Shown piece by piece: positions 51,345 to 60,673 of a stretch of 64,000 nucleotides of DNA. Positions within the stretch are counted from its first letter, which is position 1; each line of letters begins with the position of its first letter. Location of the stretch: contig NZ_WVTD01000005.1 of the NCBI RefSeq assembly GCF_009856825.1, positions 213,292 to 277,291 of the forward strand, in the 5' to 3' direction. Under the pieces are notes generated by a model. That model was given only the letters and a program-made list of their open reading frames with translations. It was not told the origin of the DNA and did not search any database. This DNA comes from Novosphingobium silvae (GTDB taxonomy: Bacteria > Pseudomonadota > Alphaproteobacteria > Sphingomonadales > Sphingomonadaceae). Both the position numbers and the translations under genes were made by a program.

Positions 51345-52096
51345 TGGTCGATCCTTTCAATCTTGCGGGTCGCCTCGTCGATGGCATCGGCCACCTTGAG
51401 AATAAGATCGCGTCCGGTTTCGTCCTGCGAGAGGCGATCGAACACGGCGGTCTTGAGCGCGTGCATTGCGCGGCGGACCGGTGCTGCGTCCACCTTGTCG
51501 CGACGAGCGGCCAGGGCGCTCAGACGGGCTTTCAATTCGCCGGCCCTTTCGGCATCCGCCAAGGCCCGCGCGCGCCCATCCTCGGTTGCTTCGAAGGCCC
51601 TGCGGGTCGTCTCTCCGGCAACGGGAGCGATGAGACCAGCCTCCTCCATGTACGCCAGAGCGGGATAGACGACGCCGGGGCTTGGCGCATAGTCGCCACC
51701 GGAAAGACCCTCGATCTCGCGGATCAGGTCATAGCCATGGCGCGGCATTTCCGCGACGAGAGCGAGAAGGAGAACCTGGAGCTCGCCTTGATCGAACAGC
51801 CGCCTGCGCCGACCGCCCCCGGGTCCGCCTCCGCCCCGGCCGCCTCGAGGTCCGCCGCCGTCTGGGGCACCGCCAAATCCGCGGCCTCCGCCATATCCTC
51901 GGCCTCCGCCGAACTCTCCTGAACCGAAGTGCCCGCGGCCAATCCCGTGGCGCGTACGCGCGCCGGACATTGCCTGTGGCTCCCCCCAGTCCATCGCGTC
52001 CGCCCGGAAGGCGCGGCGGTGCATACGGTGCCCCCCGCCCCTACGGCCGCATCCATCAAACTTTTCACGGCCGTAGCCGCTCACTTTGTCATTCAT
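51341..52096 (-). CDS. PadR-family transcriptional regulator with Gly-rich N-terminus
   Basis: About 251 residues. The first 100 are polar and very Gly/Arg-rich (GGGRGYGGGRGFGG and similar). A PadR winged helix follows (about 103-175): QGELQVLLLALVAEMPRHGY, DLIREIEG, and YAPSPGVVYPALAYMEEAGL. The C-terminal helical domain (about 180-251) would dimerise. It is coupled to the DUF2218 gene. A perfect 12-base palindrome 37 bases upstream of its ATG is a candidate operator. The ATG at 52096 lacks a clear ribosome site. Confidence 0.88.
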   Translation of the reverse strand: MNDKVSGYGREKFDGCGRRGGGHRMHRRAFRADAMDWGEPQAMSGARTRHGIGRGHFGSGEFGGGRGYGGGRGFGGAPDGGGPRGGRGGGGPGGGRRRRLFDQGELQVLLLALVAEMPRHGYDLIREIEGLSGGDYAPSPGVVYPALAYMEEAGLIAPVAGETTRRAFEATEDGRARALADAERAGELKARLSALAARRDKVDAAPVRRAMHALKTAVFDRLSQDETGRDLILKVADAIDEATRKIERIDH

Positions 52097-52132
52097 AATG
52101 TCGATTGTTCTTTCATCAGTCTTGATAACTCC

Positions 52133-52144
52133 AAGATATATCTT
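52133..52144. promoter_or_regulatory. palindrome AAGATATATCTT upstream of padR
   Basis: A perfect 12-base palindrome in AT-rich DNA overlaps a likely -10 (TATCTT) 16 bases downstream of TTGCAA on the minus strand. It would suit autorepression by the PadR protein. The call is by position only. Confidence 0.5.
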
Positions 52145-52235
52145 TGACGCTGGTTTGCAAGACCCGTCATAAATTTGCCTCGTCATTCGCTGCCCCGACA
52201 TTGCAACCGCGCGCTGCAGGCCTAAAGACAGCCTC

Positions 52236-54965
52236 ATGGCCGCGCTTCCTCTTCCTGCCCTCCATGCCAGCCATGGCGGTTGCTGGCTGCGGGAAACGGA
52301 TCTGACCGGAACAGCCACTCGCCCGGTGTCAAAGGGCGAGGCGGTCATGGCGGCAGCGGACACTCCGCTTTTGATCCTCAATGCGCCGCTGCTGGCAACG
52401 CGGCTCGGCTATCCGGACCTTTCAGGCCTGGACCTGCTCGAACTCTACGCATTCGTGCATCCCGCGCGCTTCGTCGTGCCGACCCCCAAGGGACTGGCAC
52501 ACGCGCTGGGCCTTGCCGAACCCGCCACGGACGCTGACGTGCCCAACCTCCTGCAGGCGGCGGCCGGAGTGCTCCTGACAACCTGCGAAAGCACCGAGTG
52601 GGCCGAGCGCGAAGGTGCATGGACTTCGCTGCAGTCGCTCGTCCGCATGCGCTGGCCCTGGGCCACGCTGCTGACGGCGCGCATCTCGCGCCCTTCCGAA
52701 TCGGAGCGCTGGCTCTTCAGCCGCCTGCCCGAATGGGAGGAAAGCCCCGAGCCCGCACAACCGCGTCAGATCGCCTTGAACGAAGCCGAGGTGCTCGATC
52801 GCCTCGCCAAGCTCACCGGGTCTGCCGCCGAACAGCGGCCCAGCCAGCGCGCCTACGCCGCAGAGGCAGGAAACGCTTTTCTTCCGCGCGAGCGGACCGG
52901 ACGCCCTCATGTGCTCCTTGCGCAGGCGGGAACCGGCATCGGGAAGACGCTGGGCTACCTGGCACCCACGTCGCTCTGGACCGAGCAGTCGGGCGGCACA
53001 GTCTGGGTCTCGACTTATACCAAGGCGTTGCAGCGCCAGCTGAGGCACGAGAGCCGCCGCGCATGGCCGGAACGGCGAACAGATGGCTCCCGCCCGGTGG
53101 TAGTGCGCAAGGGCCGAGAAAATTACCTCTGCCTGCTCAACCTGGAAGATGCCCTGCAGGGCGGGTTCTCGGGACGGGCCGCGATACTTGCACAACTTGT
53201 GGCACGCTGGGCCGCCTACACGCGCGATGGCGACATGATCGGAGGCGACCTTCCGGGCTGGCTTGGAACCCTCTTCCGCCAGCGGGGCATCGCCGCGCTG
53301 ACGGATCGGCGCGGAGAATGCGTCTATGCCGGATGCCCTCACTACCGCAAATGCTTCATCGAGCGCGCCACCCGCGCCAGCGTCGGCGCCGACCTCGTGA
53401 TCGGCAACCATGCGCTCGTCATGGTCAACGCCGCCCGGGGGCGCGACCCGGCTTCAAGGCCCACGCGCATCGTCTTCGACGAAGGACACCACGTGTTCGA
53501 TGCCGCCGATTCGACCTTCGCCGCAGCGCTTACCGGCGCCGAAGCGATCGAACTGCGGCGTTGGGTGATCGGGCCGGAAAAATCATCCAAGGGACGGCGG
53601 CGCGGCCTTGCCGCAAGGCTTGCCGACATCGCCAGCTATGACGAGGCCGGAGGCAAGGCGATTACCGCCGCACGCGCTGCCGCCGAAGCCCTTCCCGGCG
53701 ATGGCTGGCTCCAGCGCATCGCCGAGAATGCCGCTTCGGGCCCTCTGGAAGAGCTGCTCGCCGCTGTCCGCGCCACGGTCTACGCGCGCGACGAAAGCGG
53801 CGGCCAGGACGCAGGCTATGCCTTGGAGACTGAGGCAGCGGGCCTGGAAGGTGCGTTCGTGGAGATCGCGCAGGCTGCCCGCATGGCGCTCGCCGACCTG
53901 CGGCAACCGCTGATCCGCCTCGGCATGCGGCTCGAGGCTCTGCTGGAGGAACCACCCGACTGGCTGGACAGTGCAGGCCGCGCGCGCCTCGAAGGCGCTC
54001 GGCATTCCCTCTCCTGGCGGGTCGAAACGCTCTCTGCATGGGAGTCGCTTCTGGACAGGCTGGGGGGCGCCGCCGATCCGGAATATGTCGACTGGCTGGC
54101 TGTCGATCGTTCCGAATCGCGCGAGTTCGACATCGGTATCCATCGCCGCTGGCTCGATCCTATGAAGCCCTTCGCGCAAGTCGTGCTCGAACCGGCACAT
54201 GGCGTGATCCTGACGTCCGCGACATTGCGCGACGGGGACGACTGGACGAAGGCGGTCGCGCGATCCGGCGCAGCGCAGATCGACGTCGTGCCGCGCCTGT
54301 CGACTCACCTGAGCCCTTTCGATTACGCGGCGCAGGCCGAAGTGCTGATCGTCACCGACGTGCCCAAGGGCGACATACCCGCTCTCGCTGCCGCCTTCGG
54401 CCGCCTTATCGAAGCGTCGCAGGGCGGCGCGCTTGGCCTGTTCACCGCCATCCGGCGGCTGCGCGCCGTACATGGCCGTATCGCCGATCGTCTGGCCCGC
54501 GGCGGCCTTCCGCTTTACGCCCAGCACGTGGACCCGATCGACACGGGAACGCTGGTGGACATTTTCCGCGACGACCCGGCCGCGTCCCTACTTGGCACCG
54601 ACGCGCTGCGCGACGGTGTCGACGTGCCCGGCCATTCGCTGCGCCTGGTGGTCATGGAGCAGGTGCCCTGGCCCCGGCCCTCGATCCTGCATCGCGCCCG
54701 CCGCCTGGCGAATGGCGGCAGCGCCTATGATGACACGCTCATCAGGGCCAAGCTTGCGCAGGCGTTCGGCCGCCTCATTCGCAGCCGCGACGATCGCGGC
54801 CACTTCGTTGTCCTGTCCCCTGCCTTTCCATCGCGGCTGCTGTCGGCTTTCCCGCCCGGAACGCCCATCCGCCGGATAACTCTGGAAGAGGCTTTACAGC
54901 GCGTGGCGGGCCATGCTTCAGCAACCGCTGCGGAGCCCGCCCGGCCTTCGCGCGCGCCTTCCTGA
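52236..54965 (+). CDS. DinG/XPD-like ATP-dependent DNA helicase
   Basis: 909 residues. An N-terminal domain of about 220 residues (LPLPALHASHGGCWL, PLLILNAPLLATRLGY) precedes a superfamily 2 helicase: Walker A AQAGTGIGKTLGYL (near 231), VSTYTKALQRQL, an Fe-S cluster region with four Cys (ENYLCLLN, GECVYAGCPHYRKCF), motif II IVFDEGHHVFDAAD, and late motifs GTDALRDGVDVPGHSL and QAFGRLIRS. This is the DinG/XPD arrangement. The N-terminal domain looks like a sphingomonad form without nuclease motifs. Start ATG 52236 is kept because the N-terminal domain is continuous. Confidence 0.88.
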   Translation: MAALPLPALHASHGGCWLRETDLTGTATRPVSKGEAVMAAADTPLLILNAPLLATRLGYPDLSGLDLLELYAFVHPARFVVPTPKGLAHALGLAEPATDADVPNLLQAAAGVLLTTCESTEWAEREGAWTSLQSLVRMRWPWATLLTARISRPSESERWLFSRLPEWEESPEPAQPRQIALNEAEVLDRLAKLTGSAAEQRPSQRAYAAEAGNAFLPRERTGRPHVLLAQAGTGIGKTLGYLAPTSLWTEQSGGTVWVSTYTKALQRQLRHESRRAWPERRTDGSRPVVVRKGRENYLCLLNLEDALQGGFSGRAAILAQLVARWAAYTRDGDMIGGDLPGWLGTLFRQRGIAALTDRRGECVYAGCPHYRKCFIERATRASVGADLVIGNHALVMVNAARGRDPASRPTRIVFDEGHHVFDAADSTFAAALTGAEAIELRRWVIGPEKSSKGRRRGLAARLADIASYDEAGGKAITAARAAAEALPGDGWLQRIAENAASGPLEELLAAVRATVYARDESGGQDAGYALETEAAGLEGAFVEIAQAARMALADLRQPLIRLGMRLEALLEEPPDWLDSAGRARLEGARHSLSWRVETLSAWESLLDRLGGAADPEYVDWLAVDRSESREFDIGIHRRWLDPMKPFAQVVLEPAHGVILTSATLRDGDDWTKAVARSGAAQIDVVPRLSTHLSPFDYAAQAEVLIVTDVPKGDIPALAAAFGRLIEASQGGALGLFTAIRRLRAVHGRIADRLARGGLPLYAQHVDPIDTGTLVDIFRDDPAASLLGTDALRDGVDVPGHSLRLVVMEQVPWPRPSILHRARRLANGGSAYDDTLIRAKLAQAFGRLIRSRDDRGHFVVLSPAFPSRLLSAFPPGTPIRRITLEEALQRVAGHASATAAEPARPSRAPS

Positions 54966-54994
54966 TCCGTTCCCACGAGATTGGCCACACACTG

Positions 54995-55570
54995 ATGAAG
55001 ACCCTCGGCATCTTCCGCCACGCCAAATCGGACTGGACCGATGCCCGGCTGCGTGATTTCGACCGTCCGCTCAACAAGCGCGGCCGCGTGGGCGCGGGTA
55101 TCATGGGCAAGCACATCCGCGACTACGGCGTGGAAAATGCCGTCGGGTGGCGACGCATAGTGGCATCGCCCGCCGTCCGCGTCACCCAGACCATCGAGCT
55201 TGCAGGCGAGGCCGCGGGGGAGACGCCGCCGATCACCTGGGATCGGCGCATCTATCTCGCCAACTCGGCCACCCTCATGGACGTGCTGCGCGAGCAGGAT
55301 AGCGACGGCGACTTATCCGGAAACGCGCGTTCGATCATGCTCGTCGGCCACAACCCCGGATTGGAGGACCTTATCTTCGATCTTGTTCCCGACGATGGCA
55401 GCAGCCCGTTGCGGGACGTGGTGGAGGACAAGTTCCCGACCGCAGCATTCGCGGTGGTTCGTCTCGACATCGAGAGCTGGGCAGACCTCGCGGAGAACTG
55501 CGGCAGACTGGTGCACCTCGTCCGCCCGCGTGATCTGGATCCATCGCTTGGCCCCGCTATCGAGGACTGA
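54995..55570 (+). CDS. histidine phosphatase superfamily protein (SixA-like)
   Basis: 191 residues. The catalytic RHG-type motif is GIFRHAKSDW at the start, with RPLNKRGR, a mid Arg in ASPAVRVTQT, and the second His in IMLVGHNPGLEDL. SixA proteins remove phosphate from His on phosphorelay proteins. The substrate here is unknown. It begins 30 bases after the helicase gene and is convergent with merR. Confidence 0.88.
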   Translation: MKTLGIFRHAKSDWTDARLRDFDRPLNKRGRVGAGIMGKHIRDYGVENAVGWRRIVASPAVRVTQTIELAGEAAGETPPITWDRRIYLANSATLMDVLREQDSDGDLSGNARSIMLVGHNPGLEDLIFDLVPDDGSSPLRDVVEDKFPTAAFAVVRLDIESWADLAENCGRLVHLVRPRDLDPSLGPAIED

Positions 55571-55626
55571 CGGGTCAGCCGGCTTGACCGTGGAAGTCGG
55601 AACCCGGCCCCTCTCCGCTGCGGAAC

Positions 55627-56082
55627 CTAGGCTGCAGCCAGCGCCGCGGCCAGCCTTTCCCGGATTGCGGCCAGCTTTGTATGAATCGCCTCGGGGTCCA
55701 ACTTGCGAGAAGTTGCGGCAGGAACTTGCCCATTACTTGCAGCTGTCTGCAACAACTTGCTCTCAAGAGCTTTCGCCGCACCGCGCAGGGTGTAGCCTTC
55801 ATGCTGAACGAGGCGGTTGATCTCGACGATCAGTGCCACATCCTCCGGACGGTAGTATCGCCGCGACCCGCTGCGCTTGATCGGTGCCAGCGCAGGGAAC
55901 TGCTCCTCCCAATAGCGTAGGACATGGGGACGGATCCCCAGCGCACCCGCGACCTCGCCGATAGTCCGCAGCGCTTGCGGATCCTTTCCGTCATTGAAAA
56001 GGGGGTTGCCGGGCGCAGGCGCTTCAGCCGTCGCCTGCGCCGAGGTCACGGCGCTATCGCGCTGACTTTCGCTGTCATTCAT
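55627..56082 (-). CDS. MerR-family transcriptional regulator
   Basis: 151 residues. A winged-helix MerR domain (about 38-108) reads LRTIGEVAGALGIRPHVLRY, WEEQFPALAPIKRSGSRRYY and RPEDVALIVEINRL, followed by a short helix-rich C-terminal part. The position after ihfA, at the end of the rpmF-plsX-fabH-ihfA run, is conserved in alphaproteobacteria. No metal-binding Cys is present, so a metal sensor role is unlikely. Confidence 0.9.
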   Translation of the reverse strand: MNDSESQRDSAVTSAQATAEAPAPGNPLFNDGKDPQALRTIGEVAGALGIRPHVLRYWEEQFPALAPIKRSGSRRYYRPEDVALIVEINRLVQHEGYTLRGAAKALESKLLQTAASNGQVPAATSRKLDPEAIHTKLAAIRERLAAALAAA

Positions 56083-56107
56083 ACCTGTTTCGTTTCGAGC
56101 GTCTTCA

Positions 56108-56404
56108 TCATGCCTCGGCGATGCGGTCCTTCAGCATCTGACTGGCGCGGAACGTCATCACCCTTCGAGGCGTAATCGGAACTTCCACGCCGGTCTTGGG
56201 GTTGCGACCAATCCGCTCGCCTTTGTCCCGTAGCAGGAACGTACCGAAGCCGGAGATCTTGACGTTCTCGCCATTGCTAAGCGCAACGCACATCTGCTGG
56301 AGAATGGCTTCCACCATCGCCAGTGATTCCGACCGGGATATTCCCAGTCGACGGTGAATGGCTTCGGCAATTTCTGCCCTGGTCAAAGTATCCGTAGAGC
56401 GCAT
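56108..56404 (-). CDS. ihfA: integration host factor subunit alpha
   Basis: 98 residues, IHF/HU family. Motifs are [40 protein letters not shown] and the DNA-intercalating arm [23 protein letters not shown] bends DNA in recombination and transcription. The start is ATG 56404 (RSTDTL). A TTG one codon earlier is possible. It lies 108 bases after fabH and 25 bases before merR. Confidence 0.95.
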   Translation of the reverse strand: MRSTDTLTRAEIAEAIHRRLGISRSESLAMVEAILQQMCVALSNGENVKISGFGTFLLRDKGERIGRNPKTGVEVPITPRRVMTFRASQMLKDRIAEA

Positions 56405-56511
56405 CAAGCCCGCATCCCCTTCGTGCGCCGATGGGGGTATAATATGAAAAAGCGCGAGGAAAGCAATGCTGCGTCCAATATTGAACGCTATTGGACGGGC
56501 AGGGAAGCCGA

Positions 56512-57480
56512 TTAGACCCGAATGAGACTTGCACCCCAGGTGAAACCACCACCCATGGCCTCGAGCATGACGAGGTCCCCGGCCTTGATTCGCCCGTCCC
56601 GAACCGCCTGATCCAGCGCGAGCGGCACTGATGCGGCCGAGGTGTTCGCGTGCTGGCCCACGGTCATGACGACCTTTTCCGGCGGAAGATTCAGCTTTCT
56701 CGCCGTCGCATCCAGGATCCGGGCATTGGCCTGGTGCGGCACAAGCCAGTCGATGTCGTCGGTCGAAAGACCGGCGTCCTCGATGACTTCGCGCAGGACC
56801 TCGGCCAAGTTGACCACGGCGTGGCGGAATACCTCGCGCCCCTTCATGCGAAGCTTGCCGACGGTCCCAGTGGTCGACGGACCTCCGTCCACGTAAAGCA
56901 GCTGGTTGTGAGCGCCGTCTGCGTGAAGACGCGTGGCAAGAATGCCCCTCGGCGCATCACCCTCCTGCTCCTGCGCCTCAAGAACGATGGCTCCAGCCCC
57001 GTCTCCGAAGAGTACGCAGGTCGTGCGGTCTTCCCAGTCCAGGATACGGCTGAAGGTTTCCGCACCGATCACGAGCGCGCGGCGAGCCATGCCCGTGCGC
57101 AGCATCGAATCGGCGACGCCGACGGCATAGAGGAAGCCCGAGCAGACAGCCGCGACGTCAAAGGCGATACCGCCCCTGCACCCCAGATTGCTCTGGACCA
57201 GGGTGGCACTGGCCGGGAAAGTCTGATCCGGCGTTGCTGTGGCAAGCACGATCAGGTCGATCGAAGCAGCCTCGATCCCGGCTGCCTCTATCGCACGGCG
57301 AGCCGCGTCGGTCGCCAGGCTCGTAGTGGTCTCGTCGGGCGCTGCGATATGGCGATTGGAGATGCCGGTACGCTCGACGATCCATTCGTCGCTCGTATCC
57401 ACGCGCATTGCCAGTTCGGCATTGCTCACCGCCTGGCGCGGCAGCGCCGAACCGGTTCCGATCAGGACCGAACGCAACAT
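56512..57480 (-). CDS. fabH: beta-ketoacyl-ACP synthase III
   Basis: 322 residues. It condenses acetyl-CoA with malonyl-ACP to start fatty-acid synthesis. The catalytic triad is visible as [13 protein letters not shown] (Cys113), [11 protein letters not shown] (His) and [10 protein letters not shown] (Asn). Length is standard. The start overlaps the plsX stop by one base. Confidence 0.98.
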   Translation of the reverse strand: MLRSVLIGTGSALPRQAVSNAELAMRVDTSDEWIVERTGISNRHIAAPDETTTSLATDAARRAIEAAGIEAASIDLIVLATATPDQTFPASATLVQSNLGCRGGIAFDVAAVCSGFLYAVGVADSMLRTGMARRALVIGAETFSRILDWEDRTTCVLFGDGAGAIVLEAQEQEGDAPRGILATRLHADGAHNQLLYVDGGPSTTGTVGKLRMKGREVFRHAVVNLAEVLREVIEDAGLSTDDIDWLVPHQANARILDATARKLNLPPEKVVMTVGQHANTSAASVPLALDQAVRDGRIKAGDLVMLEAMGGGFTWGASLIRV

Positions 57481-58553
57481 CAGGCGCGTTCTTCCTGCAC
57501 ACCCGGGATGGAGCTTGTGCGGCGCCAGGTATCCCCGCCAAGACGGGCAAGGTCGGCGGTGATGCGCTCGGTCACGTTTTCCTCCAGCAGTCGGGCGGTG
57601 ACCGCCACGGCGTTGGCCACTCCCGCTGCATTGGCACTTCCATGGCTTTTCACCACGATGCCATTGAGGCCGAGGAAGACCGCTCCGTTGTGGTTGTTGG
57701 GGTCGAGGTGGTGTTTCAGCAATTCGGTCGCGGGCCTGGAGATAAGAAAACCCAGCTTGGACCGCAGCGAACTTGAAAAACCGCGCTTCAGCAGGTCGGC
57801 AACGAAACGCGCCGTACCTTCAACCGCTTTCAGCGCGACGTTACCCGAGAAACCGTCCGTCACTACAACGTCGACATCTCCGCGACAGATCTTGTCCGCT
57901 TCGGTGAAGCCGTCGAAGGACATCGACAGGTCGCCGGCGACACCCTTGAGGATCGCCGCCGCATCGCGCACTTCGTCCGTGCCCTTGATCTCTTCGCTGC
58001 CGATGTTGAGCAAACGCACGCGCGGCTGCTCACGCCCGGTGGCGACGCGCGCATAAGCTGCGCCCATGATCGCGAACTGCACGAGGTTGCGACTGTCGCA
58101 CTCGGTGTTGGCACCAAGGTCGAGCATCACCACGTCGTTATCGCCAAGCGTCGGCAGGAGCGCTGCCAGTGCGGGACGATCGATCCCGGGCATCGTTCGC
58201 AGCGAGAGCTTGGAGATCGCCATCAGCGCGCCGGTATTTCCGGCGCTGACGGCAGCACCGGCATGACCCAGCTTGACCGCCTCGATGGCGCGCCCCATCG
58301 ACGTGCCCTTCGCACGGCGCAAGGCCTGACTCGGCTTGTCTTCGCCGCTGATGACGCCTTCGGTGTGAAGGATTTCGGAGCTCGCCCGCAGATTGGGATG
58401 ACTCTCCAGCGCGGACTTGATCCGCGCCTCGTCACCGACAAGCAGGAACTTGAAGCGATCGTGCCGACGGCGCGCAAGTGCCGCGCCCTCGATCATGACG
58501 CGCACGCCCTCGTCACCGCCCATCGCATCAATGGCGATACGCGGTAAGCTCAT
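57480..58553 (-). CDS. plsX: phosphate acyltransferase PlsX
   Basis: 357 residues. PlsX makes acyl-phosphate from acyl-ACP for phospholipid synthesis. Motifs are [52 protein letters not shown] and [16 protein letters not shown]. Length is standard. It lies between rpmF and fabH, a highly conserved bacterial order. Confidence 0.98.
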   Translation of the reverse strand: MSLPRIAIDAMGGDEGVRVMIEGAALARRRHDRFKFLLVGDEARIKSALESHPNLRASSEILHTEGVISGEDKPSQALRRAKGTSMGRAIEAVKLGHAGAAVSAGNTGALMAISKLSLRTMPGIDRPALAALLPTLGDNDVVMLDLGANTECDSRNLVQFAIMGAAYARVATGREQPRVRLLNIGSEEIKGTDEVRDAAAILKGVAGDLSMSFDGFTEADKICRGDVDVVVTDGFSGNVALKAVEGTARFVADLLKRGFSSSLRSKLGFLISRPATELLKHHLDPNNHNGAVFLGLNGIVVKSHGSANAAGVANAVAVTARLLEENVTERITADLARLGGDTWRRTSSIPGVQEERA

Positions 58554-58598
58554 GGGGCTGTCTCCGAAATTCGCCAGAGGTCCTTAAGACCGTAGGTC

Positions 58599-58778
58599 TT
58601 AGACTTCGACCGCGACGATTTCGCGACCCTTGTAGTGGCCGCAAGCGTTGCACAGGTTGTGCGGGCGCTTGAGTTCACCGCAGTTCGAGCACTCGTGGAA
58701 AGCCGCGACGGTCAGCGCGTCATGGCTACGGCGCATGCCCCGGCGGGACGGGGTCGTTTTTCTTTTAGGGACAGCCAT
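58599..58778 (-). CDS. rpmF: 50S ribosomal protein L32
   Basis: 59 residues, below the length usual for gene finders. The protein starts [20 protein letters not shown], has two CxxC pairs ([21 protein letters not shown]), and ends REIVAVEV. This is L32 with its zinc ribbon. A promoter-like element lies about 85-110 bases upstream. It precedes plsX by 45 bases. The 3' coordinate was set by counting codons and could be off by two bases. Confidence 0.97.
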   Translation of the reverse strand: MAVPKRKTTPSRRGMRRSHDALTVAAFHECSNCGELKRPHNLCNACGHYKGREIVAVEV

Positions 58779-58861
58779 TTCGGCACCTGTTCCTGGAAAT
58801 GCAGTTTTGTCAAAAAGGCCGCCGATGACCGTTACGGGACACGGCGGCTTGCGAAGGCGCG

Positions 58862-58889
58862 CCTATAACCGATTTCTGGCGAGTTGCAA
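58862..58889 (-). promoter_or_regulatory. candidate promoter of the rpmF-plsX-fabH operon
   Basis: On the minus strand TTGCAA, 16 bases and TATAGG lie about 85-110 bases upstream of rpmF. The spacing and the -10 are good. The gap holds no other feature. Confidence 0.6.
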
Positions 58890-58967
58890 CCCGTTCCTCC
58901 CCCACTCACGAATGGATCGTCCTTCGCGGACCAGAACCAGGCTCCTCGGAAAGGCGGCCAACCTTCT

Positions 58968-59669
58968 TCAGCCCGGCAGGCCCTGTTCCAGAGCACGATC
59001 GCTCACATAGGGGTTTGTCCGCCGTTCCTGCCCGAAAGTGCTTACCGGCCCATGTCCGGGTACGAAAGTAACGTCATCGCCCAGAGGCCAGAGCTTGCGG
59101 GTGATCGAATCGACCAGATCGTTCAGGTTGCCCCTTGGGAAGTCCCAGCGACCGATCCCGCCCTGAAAGAGCACATCGCCAACCATTGCGAACCGACTGG
59201 GCGCGTGGTGGAACACCACGTGGCCGGGTGTATGGCCCGGGCAGTGAACGACGTCGATCTCGAGGTTTCCGACCGTGACCTTGTCTCCATCTTCCAGCCA
59301 CCGATCGGGCTCGAAGGTATGGGCCTCCATGTTCCAGCGAGGGCCGTCGTCGCTGAGCTGGGCAATCCAGAAGCGGTCTTCCTCGTGCGGCCCTTCGATC
59401 GGCACGCCCAGTTCCCGGGCAAGTATCCCGGCCTGGCCGCAATGATCCAGGTGGCCATGCGTGACCAGGATCTTCTCGATCGTGACGCCTGTCTTCTCGA
59501 TGGCCTGCCGCAGCTTGGGCAGGTCGCCGCCGGGATCGACGAGGGCGCCGCGCATCGTCGTCGTGCACCAGAGTAGGGAGCAGTTCTGCTGCAGCGGCGT
59601 AACGGGAATGATGCCCACCCGCATCTGCTGCGGTGTCATCTCCGGATCGGTGCTGGTCTTGTCGGTCAT
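58968..59669 (-). CDS. MBL-fold metallo-hydrolase (glyoxalase II-like)
   Basis: About 233 residues. The metal-binding motif is ILVTHGHLDHCGQAG, with further His/Asp ligands in VVHCPGHTPGHVVF and FAMVGDVLF, and a final VPGHGPVSTFGQE. The core IIPVTPLQQNCSLLW and VDPGGDLPKLRQAI match the YcbL/glyoxalase II-like group. It probably hydrolyses a thioester or lactone. ATG 59669 (TDKTSTDPE) is the chosen start. Downstream starts at MTPQQ or MRVGII are possible. Confidence 0.88.
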   Translation of the reverse strand: MTDKTSTDPEMTPQQMRVGIIPVTPLQQNCSLLWCTTTMRGALVDPGGDLPKLRQAIEKTGVTIEKILVTHGHLDHCGQAGILARELGVPIEGPHEEDRFWIAQLSDDGPRWNMEAHTFEPDRWLEDGDKVTVGNLEIDVVHCPGHTPGHVVFHHAPSRFAMVGDVLFQGGIGRWDFPRGNLNDLVDSITRKLWPLGDDVTFVPGHGPVSTFGQERRTNPYVSDRALEQGLPG

Positions 59670-59719
59670 GAGGGATGGAATGGCGACAAGGACATCCGAA
59701 TGCAACCGGAGAGGCGCCG

Positions 59720-60370
59720 CTAGATCGGGCCACCCTTCCAGACCACGCGGCCAATGAGTTCCACTTCCCGCACTGCGCATTCGACTGCCGGATAAGCGGG
59801 ATTGTCACTGATCAGAACGATCTTTCCCGGTCGCCCAGTATCGAGGCGCTTGACCAGCAGGCTGTCGCCCAGGCGGATCACATGAATGCCGTCGCGCATG
59901 CCCCGGGCCTTGCGGTCCACCAGAATTTCGTCCCCGTGCCGCAGCGTCGGCTCCATCGAATCGCCGCTAACCACAATCGTCGAAAGCTGATCAGGCTGCA
60001 GCCCCATGGCTCTCAGCCACCGGAAAGAGAAGCGGATCGTGTCGAACGCGACTTCGCCGGCGACCTCGGCGCCCGGCCCTGCCGAGGCCCCGATCGCGAG
60101 CCGAGGCACATCGATCCAGTCAACACTCAAGGATTCGTAGGAATTTTCCTTCGGCTTTCCAAGTTGATCCTCGCTGATCCCGAAGAACCGGGCCAGCATT
60201 GCGCGATCCTGTTCCTCCAGCTTGCGCGGACTTCCCTTGCGCACGAATTGCTGCAGGTAGCTGGGATTTTTTCCAAGCATCTGCGAAAGCCGGGAAAGGC
60301 TAACCCGCCGCTCCTCGGCAAGCTCCAGCAGGCGTCTATGGGCGGGTTCAATTTCCATCTTGTAATCCAT
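59720..60370 (-). CDS. S24 family repressor/peptidase with XRE-type helix-turn-helix
   Basis: About 216 residues. The N-terminal HTH (about 12-62) reads RRVSLSRLSQMLGKNPSYLQ and QFVRKGSPRKL. The C-terminal LexA-like S24 domain (about 105-205) has the catalytic Ser in VVSGDSMEPTLRHGDEI (Ser138) and the catalytic Lys in SLLVKRLD (Lys174). This is the cI/LexA architecture. Whether it self-cleaves is unclear, though Ala-Gly pairs near 97 and 104 could serve. ATG 60370 or 60358 may be the start. It lies divergent to a small HTH gene across a perfect palindrome. Confidence 0.9.
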   Translation of the reverse strand: MDYKMEIEPAHRRLLELAEERRVSLSRLSQMLGKNPSYLQQFVRKGSPRKLEEQDRAMLARFFGISEDQLGKPKENSYESLSVDWIDVPRLAIGASAGPGAEVAGEVAFDTIRFSFRWLRAMGLQPDQLSTIVVSGDSMEPTLRHGDEILVDRKARGMRDGIHVIRLGDSLLVKRLDTGRPGKIVLISDNPAYPAVECAVREVELIGRVVWKGGPI

Positions 60371-60375
60371 AGTCG

Positions 60376-60389
60376 TAGGAAATTTCCTA
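60376..60389. promoter_or_regulatory. perfect 14-base palindrome, likely operator of the S24 repressor
   Basis: TAGGAAATTTCCTA is its own complement and sits six bases upstream of the S24 gene, in the only AT-rich part of the region. A further half-site, TAGGATTTTC, lies at 60396-60405. A 12 of 14 match, TAGGAATTTTCCTT, lies at 60138-60151 inside the repressor gene. Confidence 0.7.
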
Positions 60390-60472
60390 GACAAGTAGGA
60401 TTTTCGTTGGAACATAATGGGAACATCAAGAGGCTAATCTCCTGATACGCTTCAGAGAAGGGACCTGCCTGA

Positions 60473-60673
60473 ATGCTCCTGCGACAGATTGAACGATTTC
60501 TACGCCAGACCAATATGCCATGGACCAAGTTCGGCCGCCTCGCGGCACACGATCCCCGCTTTGTCGCCGACCTGCGTAACGGGCGAATCCCGCGCGAGCG
60601 AACCGCCGAGCGTGTCGAGGCGTTCATGAGCACCTATCTCGCAAACGCGATGGAGGGCGGCCATGTACTCTGA
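60473..60673 (+). CDS. small helix-turn-helix-like protein divergent from the S24 repressor
   Basis: 66 residues, MLLRQIERFLRQTNMPWTKF, then GRLAAHDPRFVADLRNGRIP. The pattern of short helices with GRLAAHDPRFVADLRNGR is like a minimal DNA-binding HTH of the kind common in sphingomonads. AAGGGA lies eight bases upstream. It is placed like a cro gene opposite a cI-type repressor and overlaps the next gene by eleven bases. Confidence 0.72.
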   Translation: MLLRQIERFLRQTNMPWTKFGRLAAHDPRFVADLRNGRIPRERTAERVEAFMSTYLANAMEGGHVL

